Below are positions 32,413 to 41,430 of a DNA stretch of 64,000 bases, one piece after another. The notes under the pieces are model-generated. The model saw only the letters and a list, made by a program, of their open reading frames with translations. It ran no database searches and had not been told where the DNA came from. This DNA comes from an uncultured Bacteroidales bacterium (GTDB lineage Bacteria > Bacteroidota > Bacteroidia > Bacteroidales > Paludibacteraceae): contig ONHW01000007.1 of assembly GCA_900317745.1 (NCBI GenBank), positions 1 through 64,000 of the forward strand. The letters run 5' to 3'. Numbering within the stretch: position 1 is the stretch's first letter; every line of letters begins with the position of its first letter. The translations under genes and the position numbers were made by a program.

Positions 32413-32501
32413 AAATAAGTCTCGGGTTAACCTGCTTTCAATTCGCTTTTGCCTTCGTCTTGCTCTCGTCTCACACTCGTCTCGGGTCATGCAGTAGTGG
32501 C
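32413..32501. repeat. Dispersed repeat R2, copy 2 (89 bp)
   Basis: Matches 10125-10213 without gaps, 11 mismatches by eye. GTCTCGGGT occurs near both ends. On the minus strand both copies can be read as TRD...RQK.IES.LTRDLF, but one copy lacks a start codon, so coding is doubtful. Confidence 0.85.
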
Positions 32502-32533
32502 TGATGAGGTGCGGGGGTGGTAGAAAAACGCTG

Positions 32534-32565
32534 CAAAGATACAGCAAAATTTCCGGATTTGCAAA
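32534..32565 (-). promoter_or_regulatory. Orphan promoter upstream of R2 copy 2
   Basis: Minus strand TTTG (32565-32562), 20 bases, TATCTTTG (32541-32534). No credible coding start follows before R2, so the product may be a small RNA or a leader reaching the secreted protein gene. Confidence 0.7.
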
Positions 32566-32736
32566 TAATTGCTTGCGCAAATCTCAGCAGGATGAGATTT
32601 TGGATGCAAGTGACTGATTGTGTTCACAAATTGAGGCGATTATCCATTTTGATCAACCTGATCGCCCATGTATGGTCGATGCACAGGAGCGAAACTGAAA
32701 TCGAGTGCAAAGATACGACATTTTGGGAGGGTGCGT

Positions 32737-33123
32737 TCAGGTATTTTCAGCCTTTTGCGGGAAGTTCAGTTTATTTCCGTTTTCCTGCTCATCATTTTCG
32801 TCGATTGTAATGTGGAGTTGCGAACTGATGAAGTGAACGGCATCGAACGGCTGCACTTTGGCTTGGTCGGGAACACCCATGTCACGCAGTTGCGGGCGGA
32901 GCGGTTTGAGCCACTTCGCCAGTGTACGTGTAGTGACATGCGCCAGACTTGCCAGTTCGGACTTGGTCATCGGGCGTGAGGGATAGCGATCCTCGTCAAA
33001 ATGGAGATTGGAAGATTGCTGCAAGGCAGCGGAGAAGAAAGTTTGGAATGAAGCAATTTGCGATTGCAACTGATCAAGGCGGAATAAAACGTCCTTGATT
33101 TGATGGTTAGAAAGACTTACCAT
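32737..33123 (-). CDS. Small helix-turn-helix protein, DUF4248-like
   Basis: A 128-residue protein. Residues about 50-105 (MTKSELASLAHVTTRTLAKWLKPLRPQLRDMG) form a helix-turn-helix of the kind in small Bacteroides proteins from mobile and accessory regions. The N-terminal part (IKDVLFRLDQLQSQIASFQTFF) is probably a coiled coil for dimerisation. A stable stem-loop lies in its 5' leader (33129-33190). Function unknown; a regulatory role is inferred. Confidence 0.62.
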   Translation of the reverse strand: MVSLSNHQIKDVLFRLDQLQSQIASFQTFFSAALQQSSNLHFDEDRYPSRPMTKSELASLAHVTTRTLAKWLKPLRPQLRDMGVPDQAKVQPFDAVHFISSQLHITIDENDEQENGNKLNFPQKAENT

Positions 33124-33128
33124 AATAG

Positions 33129-33190
33129 TATAATTTGTAGTAAAACAATGGCGAGAGGTTGTTCTCTCGCGTGAATACTACTATATTATA
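33129..33190 (-). promoter_or_regulatory. Stem-loop in the leader of the HTH gene
   Basis: Nested arms: TATAAT/ATTATA, GTAGTA/TACTAC and GCGAGAG/CTCTCGC (33151-33157 with 33164-33170). It starts six bases upstream of the ATG at 33123, so it could mask the ribosome-binding site or act as an operator. Confidence 0.6.
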
Positions 33191-33305
33191 CCGAGTTTGT
33201 TCAAAAAACGAAAGTAAAAAGTGACAATTTTGGCAAAAAAGAGCAATCTTGTGCATTTTATTGCAAGAAAATTTGCAAATCTACATATACAAAAAGCGGC
33301 AACCC

Positions 33306-33725
33306 TTATCGGATTACCACATGAATATTTGTTCGTAAAGGGACTACAGATATGGGGGATTTTATTGCACTTTCCAATCTGAAATTATATTGGCGGAACT
33401 GGGTAGCGCGACGGGAATTGACGCGGTAACCGACAGAGATGATGGCATCAAGATTGTAGAATAGCGTGTCATAATTTTTACCATCTGCGGCAGTGTGTCG
33501 GAATTTCCGACATACTGAATTCTGATCTAATTCACCGCTGGCAAAGATGTTTCTCAAATGTTCTGTAATGGTTGGCCGACCTTTGTCAAAAAGGGTAGCA
33601 ATGACTTCTTGCGTCGCCCAGATAGACTCGTCTTTGTAGAAGATTTGTACTCCTTGTGCTTTGTCTTCGGCTTGGAAGATAAGAAACTCTGCCGTCGAGT
33701 TGCGTATTTGTAATTGCTTGGACAT
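33306..33725 (-). pseudogene. Truncated RhuM-family gene (N-terminal part)
   Basis: The 139-residue frame begins as a RhuM protein: DESIWATQEVIATLFDKGRPTITEHLRNIF and TLFYNLDAIISVGYRVNSRRATQFRQ. In intact members RATQFR is followed by (R/I)WA and about 200 more residues. Here the sequence changes to unrelated NFRLESAIKSPIS and stops. It lies 19 bp downstream of an intact RhuM gene, so it may be a decayed tandem copy. Confidence 0.8.
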
Positions 33726-33744
33726 ATTTTGTGTGTTATTATTC

Positions 33745-34752
33745 TTATTTCACTCTTTTCTCTACAGCCTCTTCCAGCGCCAGCAACTCGACATCTGTCT
33801 GTTCGGCCTCGGCTATTGCCAATGCTTTACGGCGTGAATTGAACTCTTCGTAAATGGCATCCACATGTTCTTCCATCTGTTTGTTGCTGATACTTCCTGC
33901 TCCCTGTAGCACTAATTTGCCTTGGAAATTCAGCAACGAATCCACCGTCTCACGCCAATAACGAAGAGTCAGGTCTTTACGCTCTTTTACGCGCAGCTCG
34001 GCTGAATCAAGGAACATTGTTGTCAACCTGTTCAGCGTGTCTATCTCGTCTTGCTGCAAATAGTTCTTTGCTGTATATATATCGCCTTTACGCACAATAC
34101 TGCCCTTCCACGATGTCAGAGCCATGTTTGGTTTGGAAGCATCAGCGCGCCCGACTATTATCTCCGCAGCCGTTTGTCCTGTCACAGCGTATAGCAGTTT
34201 GTTCTGCGTCTCGGCAAAGAACATCTGTGTCGCTTTGTCGGTCTTGTCATAATCACTGCTGAGTGCCAATAAGTCTCGCACTTTCTGATAGAACCGCTTC
34301 TCTGACGCACGAATCTCGCGTATACGCTCTAGTAGTTCATCGAAGTAGTCCGGTCGTCCGTCAGGATTCTTCAACCGCTCGTCATCCATCGTAAAGCCTT
34401 TAACCAAATACTCCGTGAGGTGCTGGTTAGCCCAAATACGGAATTGCGTGCCACGTTTACTGCGCACTCGAAAGCCGATAGCCATAATCATCTCCAGCGA
34501 GTAGAATGTCACCTCGTAATTCTTGCCATCAGCGGCAGTAGTAAAGAATTTCTTTACAACTGAATCTGCATCTAACTCCCTCTCATTTAGTATGTTAGCA
34601 ATGTGTTGCCCGACTCCTTGCTTAGAGGTGTCAAAAAGTTCTGCAAGTTGATTCTGGTTCATCCACACACTTCCGTCACGAGCATATAGCACCACGCTTG
34701 CACGCCCGTCGATTGTGTTATATATGATAATATTGCTTTCGTTGTTTTCCAT
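33745..34752 (-). CDS. RhuM-family protein, restriction-island associated
   Basis: A 335-residue full-length RhuM protein: DGSVWMNQNQLAELFDTSKQGVGQHIANIL (helix-turn-helix-like), VTFYSLEMIMAIGFRVRSKRGTQFRIWANQHLTEYLVKGFTMDDERL (hallmark), then a helical C-terminal half with FYQKVRDLLALSSDYD and FFAETQNKLLYAVTGQTAAEII. This version has no PLD-like domain. Proteins of this type often accompany type I restriction-modification genes in Bacteroidales. It lies 284 bp after the KAP gene on the same strand; no local promoter was found, so read-through is possible. Confidence 0.88.
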   Translation of the reverse strand: MENNESNIIIYNTIDGRASVVLYARDGSVWMNQNQLAELFDTSKQGVGQHIANILNERELDADSVVKKFFTTAADGKNYEVTFYSLEMIMAIGFRVRSKRGTQFRIWANQHLTEYLVKGFTMDDERLKNPDGRPDYFDELLERIREIRASEKRFYQKVRDLLALSSDYDKTDKATQMFFAETQNKLLYAVTGQTAAEIIVGRADASKPNMALTSWKGSIVRKGDIYTAKNYLQQDEIDTLNRLTTMFLDSAELRVKERKDLTLRYWRETVDSLLNFQGKLVLQGAGSISNKQMEEHVDAIYEEFNSRRKALAIAEAEQTDVELLALEEAVEKRVK

Positions 34753-34900
34753 ATTCTTTAATTCTATTATATGTTCACTTCTCCCACTCTATCCCTCTTA
34801 AACAAACTGGTAACTTCTTAACCACGAGGGTACGATTATTACTTGCCGGAGGCTTTATGATGCGCAACACAGGCACAACACTCATCTGGGGTTCGCCCAG

Positions 34901-34933
34901 CGACATCTGATGCGACCGCGTTGCCGAACGCGA
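34901..34933 (-). repeat. Dispersed repeat R1, partial copy D
   Basis: About 33 bp match one half of R1 (GATGCGACCGCGTTGCCGAACGCGA). The other half is missing or degenerate. Confidence 0.65.
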
Positions 34934-35036
34934 GTGCAGGGGCAATCTATGTGGTTATGTGGGCAGGGCATAGTGGTATGAGTTTTATGTATAGTGAAAA
35001 GAAGCAATAAAGTCGATACAGGAGACTAGTTCTGGC

Positions 35037-36455
35037 TTATTGATCGTTATCCATAAATTCTTTCATTACTCTCAAATTGAAATTACCTGATACCAAATCA
35101 ATCGTATCGCATAGATAACGCAATTCAGATGGTTTCTCGTTTAGCCATCTTAACAGATAATCTTTCCATTCATTAGGAAACCATTGTTTTCCTTGACCGT
35201 CCCTTAATTCTTGTATTGCCTTATCTGTTTCTTTATCATAACCGTTCGATTTTCTTGCATTGATATAACATATCAATAATAGTATTAGATTGCATATATA
35301 TTCATGGTAAGTATTCTTTTTCGGATCAAAAATACAAGAATCACGTAAAGCTTCTAATCTGTGCCAAAATGTTGGGAGATCGTCATTCAAGTTCCTGTAT
35401 GCTTTATAGATTTCATCCTTAAACATATAGAAATATACCAAGAAAACGGTTGCTTCCGGCCAATGATCTCTGGGATTTACCGAACGGATAACAATGCTTA
35501 ATCTGTTAAAATATTTTTCCACATCGCGTAGACTATGTTCCTGAGACGTAAAACAAGATAGAATTGTCTCTAAATGCTCTTTACTATTATCTTTGCCTTC
35601 ATACGTTTTTTCCATATGATCCCAATACGTATCAAAGCACGTCTCAATTTGATGGTATTCGTATTGAGCCGATATAAAATCAGAGATGCTAGGATTAGGC
35701 AGTGAAAATTCCAAATCAATAAATCTGCGCAGGTAGGCTTCCGTGTCAATATTCAACCCACCGTAGATTGCTTTGATTGATTCACATATGACATGCTTAT
35801 CAACAGAAAGAACAAAGATAATATTATCTATTGAGAAGAAATGCTTGATGCGCTCCAACATTTGCACGGCATAATCCGGGCGACAACGGTCAAGTTCGTC
35901 AACAAATATTAGTAACGGCTTATTTCCGCCAACCTCATTTGCAAAGGATGCCAACTGCTCACGGAAATCCGAAATAAGTTTCTGGTAACTTTCATTTTGT
36001 TGCAGCTCGTTATCGTCTTTTTTGCAATCATTAACACCTTCTTGGAAAACCTCTGCAACTTCGCCGATAATCCGCCATTGAGGAACCAGTTTAACCAATT
36101 TTATAGCAGCAGTCAAAAATGCTTTCGTTAACTGATATTTTTCAGCAGGCAAGTCTTCCGCCTTTATTCCGTTTCTTAATCCATCGATTAAAGCTAACAT
36201 CGGATCAGCGACAAAGTCAGTCTCCCACGCATTGAAATAGATTGTTTTGTATCCCTCAGACTGTAACATAGCTTCCCACATCTTGACAAACGTGGTTTTT
36301 CCATATCCCCAATCAGCATTGATTGACAACGTAAATCCTGAACCTGTCTGCTTGATAATATTAGTCAGTACATTAGCATAACACTTGCGATTTAACAAGT
36401 CATCTTTAAATGGATCAGCCGGTTGTGGTTTTATTTCTTTTACTCTAAGATTCAT
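35037..36455 (-). CDS. KAP-family P-loop NTPase
   Basis: A 472-residue NTPase. Walker A NADWGYGKTTF (46-56), the KAP-typical YFNAWETD (73-80), and Walker B LLIFVDELDRCRPDYA (181-196) with catalytic Glu. Many KAP proteins have membrane segments between Walker A and B; here only a weak hydrophobic stretch (about 112-131) is seen. KAP NTPases occur in several phage-defence contexts. It starts 17 bp after hsdR ends, so it is the last-but-one gene of the island operon. Its base composition is more A/T-rich than the housekeeping genes, consistent with transfer. Confidence 0.9.
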   Translation of the reverse strand: MNLRVKEIKPQPADPFKDDLLNRKCYANVLTNIIKQTGSGFTLSINADWGYGKTTFVKMWEAMLQSEGYKTIYFNAWETDFVADPMLALIDGLRNGIKAEDLPAEKYQLTKAFLTAAIKLVKLVPQWRIIGEVAEVFQEGVNDCKKDDNELQQNESYQKLISDFREQLASFANEVGGNKPLLIFVDELDRCRPDYAVQMLERIKHFFSIDNIIFVLSVDKHVICESIKAIYGGLNIDTEAYLRRFIDLEFSLPNPSISDFISAQYEYHQIETCFDTYWDHMEKTYEGKDNSKEHLETILSCFTSQEHSLRDVEKYFNRLSIVIRSVNPRDHWPEATVFLVYFYMFKDEIYKAYRNLNDDLPTFWHRLEALRDSCIFDPKKNTYHEYICNLILLLICYINARKSNGYDKETDKAIQELRDGQGKQWFPNEWKDYLLRWLNEKPSELRYLCDTIDLVSGNFNLRVMKEFMDNDQ

Positions 36456-36472
36456 TTTCTCGTGATGCTTAA

Positions 36473-39400
36473 TTATTCAAACTCATATATATCATAGAAC
36501 CGGTCGAAGTAGTCGCAGAGGCGGTCGAGGACGCGCTGTTTGGTGATGGCGCGACGGTTGTCGGGCGCAAAGAGCGGCAGTGGCGGCAGGCACTTGGTAA
36601 TGCGGTCGCCGTTGCGTTCAACCTCGCCTATATGGAAGGCGTGGCGCATAAACTCAACCGTTTGCTCGGCATCAAGATGCTCTTCTGCAATCAGTTGCTC
36701 CAGTTGCCGGTGAGCCTGTTCGGAAACGAATTTCGCCCACTGCTGACTTACCTCGCGATCGGCAGCATAACGACGCACAAACTCATCAATAAGGTCTTTC
36801 TTGTTGCGCAGCAACGGACTTGAGCCAATAGCACGAGTGATAGTGTCCTTAAGGTCATTAGAGTCCTTAGTGGCTTTAGAGACCCTATGCTTCTCAATCA
36901 GCGCAATGATGAAGTCGATATTGATATCCACTTGCTTGATCAGTTCAATCTCAAAGACAAGATCATCGTTGATGTCCACCTTGTCGCCATCAGCCTGACC
37001 ACGGTATTTGTCGCGCAAGTCGAGATACAGCGATTTGTAATCCTGATCGTCAGCCGGAGAGATAAACGAATCTTTTTCGTCCTCAAACCGGTCAAAGGTA
37101 GAAAGGATATTGCTTAACCGCAGATATGTGCTAAATACCCGGATAAAGTCTTTCTCTGCTTCCTCGCCCATTATGTGCAATGCTTGCGGATTATCCAACG
37201 GGAAGCGTTCTCTGAGCACATCAATCAGCGCAGCAAAGCCCATATGGTACTCGCCCTTATCGTCCATGTAACCGTTGATGTATTGCTCGTATGTCTTCAA
37301 CAGCACTATACCTTGTGCATCCTTGTCGCCGAACATTGCTATAGCATCATTCGTCTCTTTTTCGAGATTCCGGAAGCATACAATCATACCGAACTGCTTA
37401 ATGGTATTAAGGATGCGGTTCGTACGGCTGTAGGCTTGCATCAGTCCATGCTGACGCAGGTTCTTATCCACCCATAAAGTATTGAGCGTTGTTGCATCGA
37501 AGCCTGTGAGGAACATGTTCACTACGATGAGCATATCCAGTTCACGTTTTTTCATTCGCTCGCTGACATCCTTATAGTAATTCGGGAATTTCTCGGACGA
37601 GGTGTCATAGTTGCAGCCGAACATGGCATTGTAATCCTTGATGGCATTATCCAAAAAGTCCCGCGATGTCTGATCTAGTTGCGATGTCGATTCACCATCT
37701 TCCTCTGCTAACAAGCCGTTCGTCTCGGGATCATCTTCGTTGACACCATAGCTGTAGATAAGTGCTATCTTCAACCGTTTTTCGTCGGGCAGTTCTGCTT
37801 GTTGCCGTTTGAACTCCTCGTAATACAATCGTGCCGCCTCAATGGATGCCGTGGCAAAGATGGAGTTAAAACCGCTAACACGTTTGTCTTTGAGCCTGTA
37901 TTCGCGGTTACGCAGAGTCTTTTGGTCAAAGTGCTGCAATGTGTACTCCACGATATTACGGATTCGTTCCGGCGCAAGCAGTGCCCTTTCGCGGTCGATG
38001 TCACGCACTTGTTGGTCAAGGATACCTGACTTGCTGTCCACGGTCTTGATGTACTCCACGCGGAAAGGCAAAACATTGTTATCCGCAATGGCAGAAATAA
38101 CCGTATAGGTGTGCAGCCGTCTACCAAATATCTTCTCCGTAGTGTATAACTTGTTCAACGCATTTTGTGGGAAGATCGGTGTGCCGGTAAATCCGAATAT
38201 ATGATACCTGTTAAAACGCTTAACAATCAGGCTGTGCATATCGCCGAACTGCGAACGATGGCACTCGTCAAAGATAATCACCACATGTCGCCCATAGACC
38301 GAATGCTGTTTCTCTTTCTTGCAAAACGAGTTGAGTTTCTGAATCGTGGTGATGATGATGCGGTCGGCATCATTGCCAAGTTGCCGTGTGAGAACAGCCG
38401 TTGATTTGTTCGAACTGACGCAGCCTTTTTTGAACCGCTCATATTCGCGAATAGTCTGGTAGTCGAGGTCTTTGCGGTCAACCACAAACAGCACCTTATC
38501 CACATAGTCAAGTTGTGTGCAGAGTTGTGCGGTCTTGAATGATGTGAGAGTCTTTCCGCTACCTGTCGTGTGCCAAATATACCCACCCGCATCAATAGTC
38601 CCGAGTGCTCGTTTGTTCGTGGAGATCAGTATCTGCCGCAAGATTGCTTCCGTTGCGGATATCTGATACGGACGCATCACCATCAATTCCCGCTCTGCTG
38701 TGAAGACACAGTATCGCGTGAGGATGTTCAGCAGTGTGTGTTTGGCAAAGAATGTAGCGGTGAAGTCATCCAAGTCGCGAATAACTTTGTTCTCAGAATC
38801 TGCCCAATACGATGTAAACTCAAACGAGTCACTACGCTTGGTGGATCTGTGCAATTGTTCCTCTGCGGTCTTATTCGTCTTCTTGCGGTTCTCTACTTGC
38901 GCTTTGTTGCGCGTCGTGTTGGAGTAATACTTCGTGTCCGAGCCGTTGGAAATAACGAATAGTTGTATGTATTCAAATAGTCCGCTATCCGCCCAAAATG
39001 ACTCGTTGGTGTAACGCTTGATCTGGTTGAACGCATCGCGCACCGACACTCCGCGGCGTTTGAGTTCGATATGCACCATCGGCAGGCCATTGACGAGGAT
39101 CGTTACGTCATAGCGTGTGCGGCGGTTGCCTTCAGTTGGCGTGTATTGGTGAATAACTTGCAGGCTGTTTTCGAAGATATGAGTCTTCTCTATCAGTTTG
39201 ACATTCTGGAAGCCGGAGTTATCCTCTTTGATGTACTGCAATTGGGCTGTGCGGTCATCTTGCAGTAGTTCGGTCTTATCGACTACTGTTGCGCCGGTGT
39301 TGGCAATCTTCACGCGGAAGAATCCTTCCCACTCGTTATCGGTGAAAGTGATATGATTCAGCCGCTCCAGTTGCTTGCGCAGATTCGCCTTCAACTCATC

Positions 39401-39559
39401 CTCGGTGTGGATATCCAGATACTCATAACCTTGTTGTTGCAGTTGGGCTATCAACGCATCTTCCAGTTGCGCCTCACTCTGATAAGCGATGCGTTGCGAC
39501 TGTTTTGGCTCATAACGCAGAACAACTGTCGATTCGGTATTTTCAGCAATCAGTTTCAT
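36473..39559 (-). CDS. hsdR: Type I restriction enzyme R subunit HsdR
   Basis: A 1028-residue motor-nuclease. The nuclease domain has Asp151 and ELK (Glu165-Lys167, in VHIELKRRG). The SF2 translocase has WHTTGSGKT (Walker A, 329-337), IIFDECHRSQFG and the late motif GFDATTLNTLWVDKNLRQHGLMQAYSRTNR. With HsdM and HsdS it cuts DNA lacking the host methylation pattern. The ATG overlaps the stop of the four-helix-bundle gene (ATGA). A short tandem repeat around 36845-36885 encodes KATKDSNDLKDT in the C-terminal region. Confidence 0.97.
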   Translation of the reverse strand: MKLIAENTESTVVLRYEPKQSQRIAYQSEAQLEDALIAQLQQQGYEYLDIHTEDELKANLRKQLERLNHITFTDNEWEGFFRVKIANTGATVVDKTELLQDDRTAQLQYIKEDNSGFQNVKLIEKTHIFENSLQVIHQYTPTEGNRRTRYDVTILVNGLPMVHIELKRRGVSVRDAFNQIKRYTNESFWADSGLFEYIQLFVISNGSDTKYYSNTTRNKAQVENRKKTNKTAEEQLHRSTKRSDSFEFTSYWADSENKVIRDLDDFTATFFAKHTLLNILTRYCVFTAERELMVMRPYQISATEAILRQILISTNKRALGTIDAGGYIWHTTGSGKTLTSFKTAQLCTQLDYVDKVLFVVDRKDLDYQTIREYERFKKGCVSSNKSTAVLTRQLGNDADRIIITTIQKLNSFCKKEKQHSVYGRHVVIIFDECHRSQFGDMHSLIVKRFNRYHIFGFTGTPIFPQNALNKLYTTEKIFGRRLHTYTVISAIADNNVLPFRVEYIKTVDSKSGILDQQVRDIDRERALLAPERIRNIVEYTLQHFDQKTLRNREYRLKDKRVSGFNSIFATASIEAARLYYEEFKRQQAELPDEKRLKIALIYSYGVNEDDPETNGLLAEEDGESTSQLDQTSRDFLDNAIKDYNAMFGCNYDTSSEKFPNYYKDVSERMKKRELDMLIVVNMFLTGFDATTLNTLWVDKNLRQHGLMQAYSRTNRILNTIKQFGMIVCFRNLEKETNDAIAMFGDKDAQGIVLLKTYEQYINGYMDDKGEYHMGFAALIDVLRERFPLDNPQALHIMGEEAEKDFIRVFSTYLRLSNILSTFDRFEDEKDSFISPADDQDYKSLYLDLRDKYRGQADGDKVDINDDLVFEIELIKQVDINIDFIIALIEKHRVSKATKDSNDLKDTITRAIGSSPLLRNKKDLIDEFVRRYAADREVSQQWAKFVSEQAHRQLEQLIAEEHLDAEQTVEFMRHAFHIGEVERNGDRITKCLPPLPLFAPDNRRAITKQRVLDRLCDYFDRFYDIYEFE

Positions 39560-40230
39560 GGTCTGTATTCTTTAGTGACCTTAGGGTCCTTAGTGTCCCT
39601 AAAGTCCTTAGAGTCTCTAAGGTCCTTCCTCATTCTGTACATGCGTTCGGTGAAGCCGCCCTCTTTTATGAAGTCCTCGCTTAAGCGCTGTAGTTGACGG
39701 TACAGCAGGTAGTCCGCCTGTTTGATTAACACGATGCACATGTTCGCAATCGTCTCAGGCGGACGAGTCTCTGCCAGAGCCATGAAATACTCCGCATCGC
39801 TGTGCTCTTTGCCTAACTTGCGCATTGCTTCCAACTCTGCCAACCCTTCTGCCCACTGACGATGACCACGGGTCTTGAGGTAGTCTTCGTAATCCTCAAG
39901 CAACTCTTGCAGACTTGCCTTGGCTACATTCACCAGCTTGATCTCCGTTTTGGCAGAGGTGCTACTGGCAGCACTGCCCTCAATAATGTTCTGCTTGCCC
40001 GAACGCGCGGCTTGTAACATCTGATCGTATGTGCGGTCGCCCTTTTGTAGATAGTGCTCTACAAAATAATAGGTCAGGCAGAAGATCACATTCGTCTTCT
40101 GGTAACTGAGCAATTTCTTGTAGTTGCCGTGGTTGGGTATGAGTTGCTCCATGGTGGTGGGTGGTTTTAGTGTTCTTAGGGTCTTTAGTGTCCTTAAGGT
40201 CTTTAGAGTCTCTAAGGTCTCTAAAGTCAT
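39556..40230 (-). CDS. Four-helix-bundle suffix-domain protein between hsdS and hsdR
   Basis: About 224 residues from the ATG at 40230, or 198 from the ATG at 40152 (MEQLIPNHGN), which I think more natural. The core NHGNYKKLLSYQKTNVIFCLTYYFVEHYL, RSGKQNIIEGSAASSTSAKTEIKLVNVAKASLQELLEDYEDYL is the four-helix-bundle/S23-like family often found beside HsdS in Bacteroidales. Its role in restriction is unknown. Both ends are odd: the N-terminus (LETLETLKTLRTLK) and C-terminus (RDSKDFRDTKDPK) are encoded by the same degenerate CTTTAGAGTC-like tandem repeat. Confidence 0.82.
   Translation of the reverse strand: MTLETLETLKTLRTLKTLRTLKPPTTMEQLIPNHGNYKKLLSYQKTNVIFCLTYYFVEHYLQKGDRTYDQMLQAARSGKQNIIEGSAASSTSAKTEIKLVNVAKASLQELLEDYEDYLKTRGHRQWAEGLAELEAMRKLGKEHSDAEYFMALAETRPPETIANMCIVLIKQADYLLYRQLQRLSEDFIKEGGFTERMYRMRKDLRDSKDFRDTKDPKVTKEYRP
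39572..39632. repeat. Degenerate TTAGGGTCC/TTAGAGTCT tandem repeats, 3' end of the four-helix-bundle gene
   Basis: About six units of 9 to 10 bp (cores CCTTAG and GTCTCTAA) are translated as the protein's C-terminal tail. The same family lies at 40155-40240. Confidence 0.8.
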
Positions 40231-40240
40231 TAGGGACTTA
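40155..40240. repeat. Degenerate CTTTAGAGTC tandem repeats, 5' end of the four-helix-bundle gene
   Basis: About nine units of 9 to 10 bp fill the gap between hsdS and the conserved start of the four-helix-bundle protein. Depending on start choice they are either leader or code for LETLKTLRTLK-like sequence. Confidence 0.8.
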
Positions 40241-40243
40241 TGG

Positions 40244-41419
40244 TCAATTTCCTTTTTTCTCAAAACTCAGTAGTTTGTCGCGGTAATACTCATAGCGCTT
40301 TTGCTGTGCTGCTTGCTCTGCAGGGATACCATCGGAAAGGCTCGTCGTCAAGGCTTCGAACTTATCCAAGATGGATACTATACGAGCTTGTTCCTCTAAT
40401 GCGGGGAGGGGGATTTTATACTCCATTACTTTATCCTTATCACCTCGTGGCATTTTAGCACCGCTCGAATATTGCGTATCATAAATAAAGAAACGTTCAT
40501 CGGCTAATGCATGATATAAGAATTTTGGAAGTATCATATTTTGGTACTTGTCCTTTATTTCCAAAGTGATAACATCTCCGTTAGTACCGCCATCACAATC
40601 AGCAAACCATATTTTACGGAGATAAGGTCTTATGTTTCCAATAAGAATATTATCCTTGCTAAACTTAATCACATTGCCCGTAGCAGGGACAGATACAGAT
40701 GGAATCTTACCCTGTTTGTTAGATAGCATGTTTTCAACGCCAACATAGTTGTTTTCATTCAGTTCGGCAGCAGATACACGTTCTTTAACTAAATCACATA
40801 TCTCCTCCAGTGTTTTCCATTCCCAATTGCGTTCATCGGCCGAGTTGACAGACGAGATGTTTTGAGGAGGCGTAAGCAGTTGGGTTCGATAGAACTCATA
40901 CTGCTTTCGTCTCGCTTGCAGCTCCGCTTGCAGCTCCGCTGCGAGTGCCGAGAATTTATCGAGGCACTCGACGATTTTTTTCTGAATATCAAGGGGTGGA
41001 ATTGGCACAGGAAACGCTTGCAAGCTACTTAGTACGATATATGACATCGCAGCCTCATTCTTCTTATCATCAAGAAAATCTCTCAACCTTGCTTTTGTAT
41101 AATGATACAAGAATCGAACAATGAGACTTTCTTCGAAGCTAGTCAGAACGTAAGTACGTTGATATGCGTTGAACTTTCCTATATAATGCTTAACATCACC
41201 AATGTTAGCATTTCCGGCAATAAGTAGCGCTTCTGTATCCCATTTATAATCGTTGATATAAGAAATCTCTTTTGAGGTAGTAAAGAATGGATATTGCCCT
41301 CCTTCAACCGCTGCATTAGCATTGAGTTTGCCGGTCTCTATAGTGCAAACCTCTCCGAGTTGTTTCCACTCCACGCCATTAGGACACATGTCCTGTATCA
41401 TTTGTTCTATGTGTGTCAT
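40244..41419 (-). CDS. hsdS: Type I restriction enzyme specificity subunit HsdS
   Basis: A 391-residue specificity subunit with two target recognition domains, each followed by a conserved helix: IPPLDIQKKIVECLDKFSALAAELQAELQARRKQYEFYRTQLL (about 137-180) and LPALEEQARIVSILDKFEALTTSLSDGIPAEQAAQQKRYEYYRDKLL near the end. It decides which bipartite DNA sequence is methylated and cut. The target sequence cannot be read. It follows hsdM by 11 bp. No duplicate hsdS or recombinase is nearby, so shuffling is not indicated. Confidence 0.96.
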   Translation of the reverse strand: MTHIEQMIQDMCPNGVEWKQLGEVCTIETGKLNANAAVEGGQYPFFTTSKEISYINDYKWDTEALLIAGNANIGDVKHYIGKFNAYQRTYVLTSFEESLIVRFLYHYTKARLRDFLDDKKNEAAMSYIVLSSLQAFPVPIPPLDIQKKIVECLDKFSALAAELQAELQARRKQYEFYRTQLLTPPQNISSVNSADERNWEWKTLEEICDLVKERVSAAELNENNYVGVENMLSNKQGKIPSVSVPATGNVIKFSKDNILIGNIRPYLRKIWFADCDGGTNGDVITLEIKDKYQNMILPKFLYHALADERFFIYDTQYSSGAKMPRGDKDKVMEYKIPLPALEEQARIVSILDKFEALTTSLSDGIPAEQAAQQKRYEYYRDKLLSFEKKGN

Positions 41420-41430
41420 AGCGGTAGCAT

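Larger units (their letters stand above)
32250..32736. other. Non-coding stretch with repeat R2 and an orphan promoter
   Basis: Between the secreted protein promoter and the HTH gene I find no supportable protein gene. It holds R2 copy 2 (32413-32501) and a perfect minus-strand promoter at 32534-32565 that would transcribe through R2. Confidence 0.6.

Noticed and set aside
32107..32580. Upstream extension of the 727-residue secreted protein frame
   Set aside because: The extension would bury a perfect signal peptide inside the protein and runs through a promoter and repeat R2.
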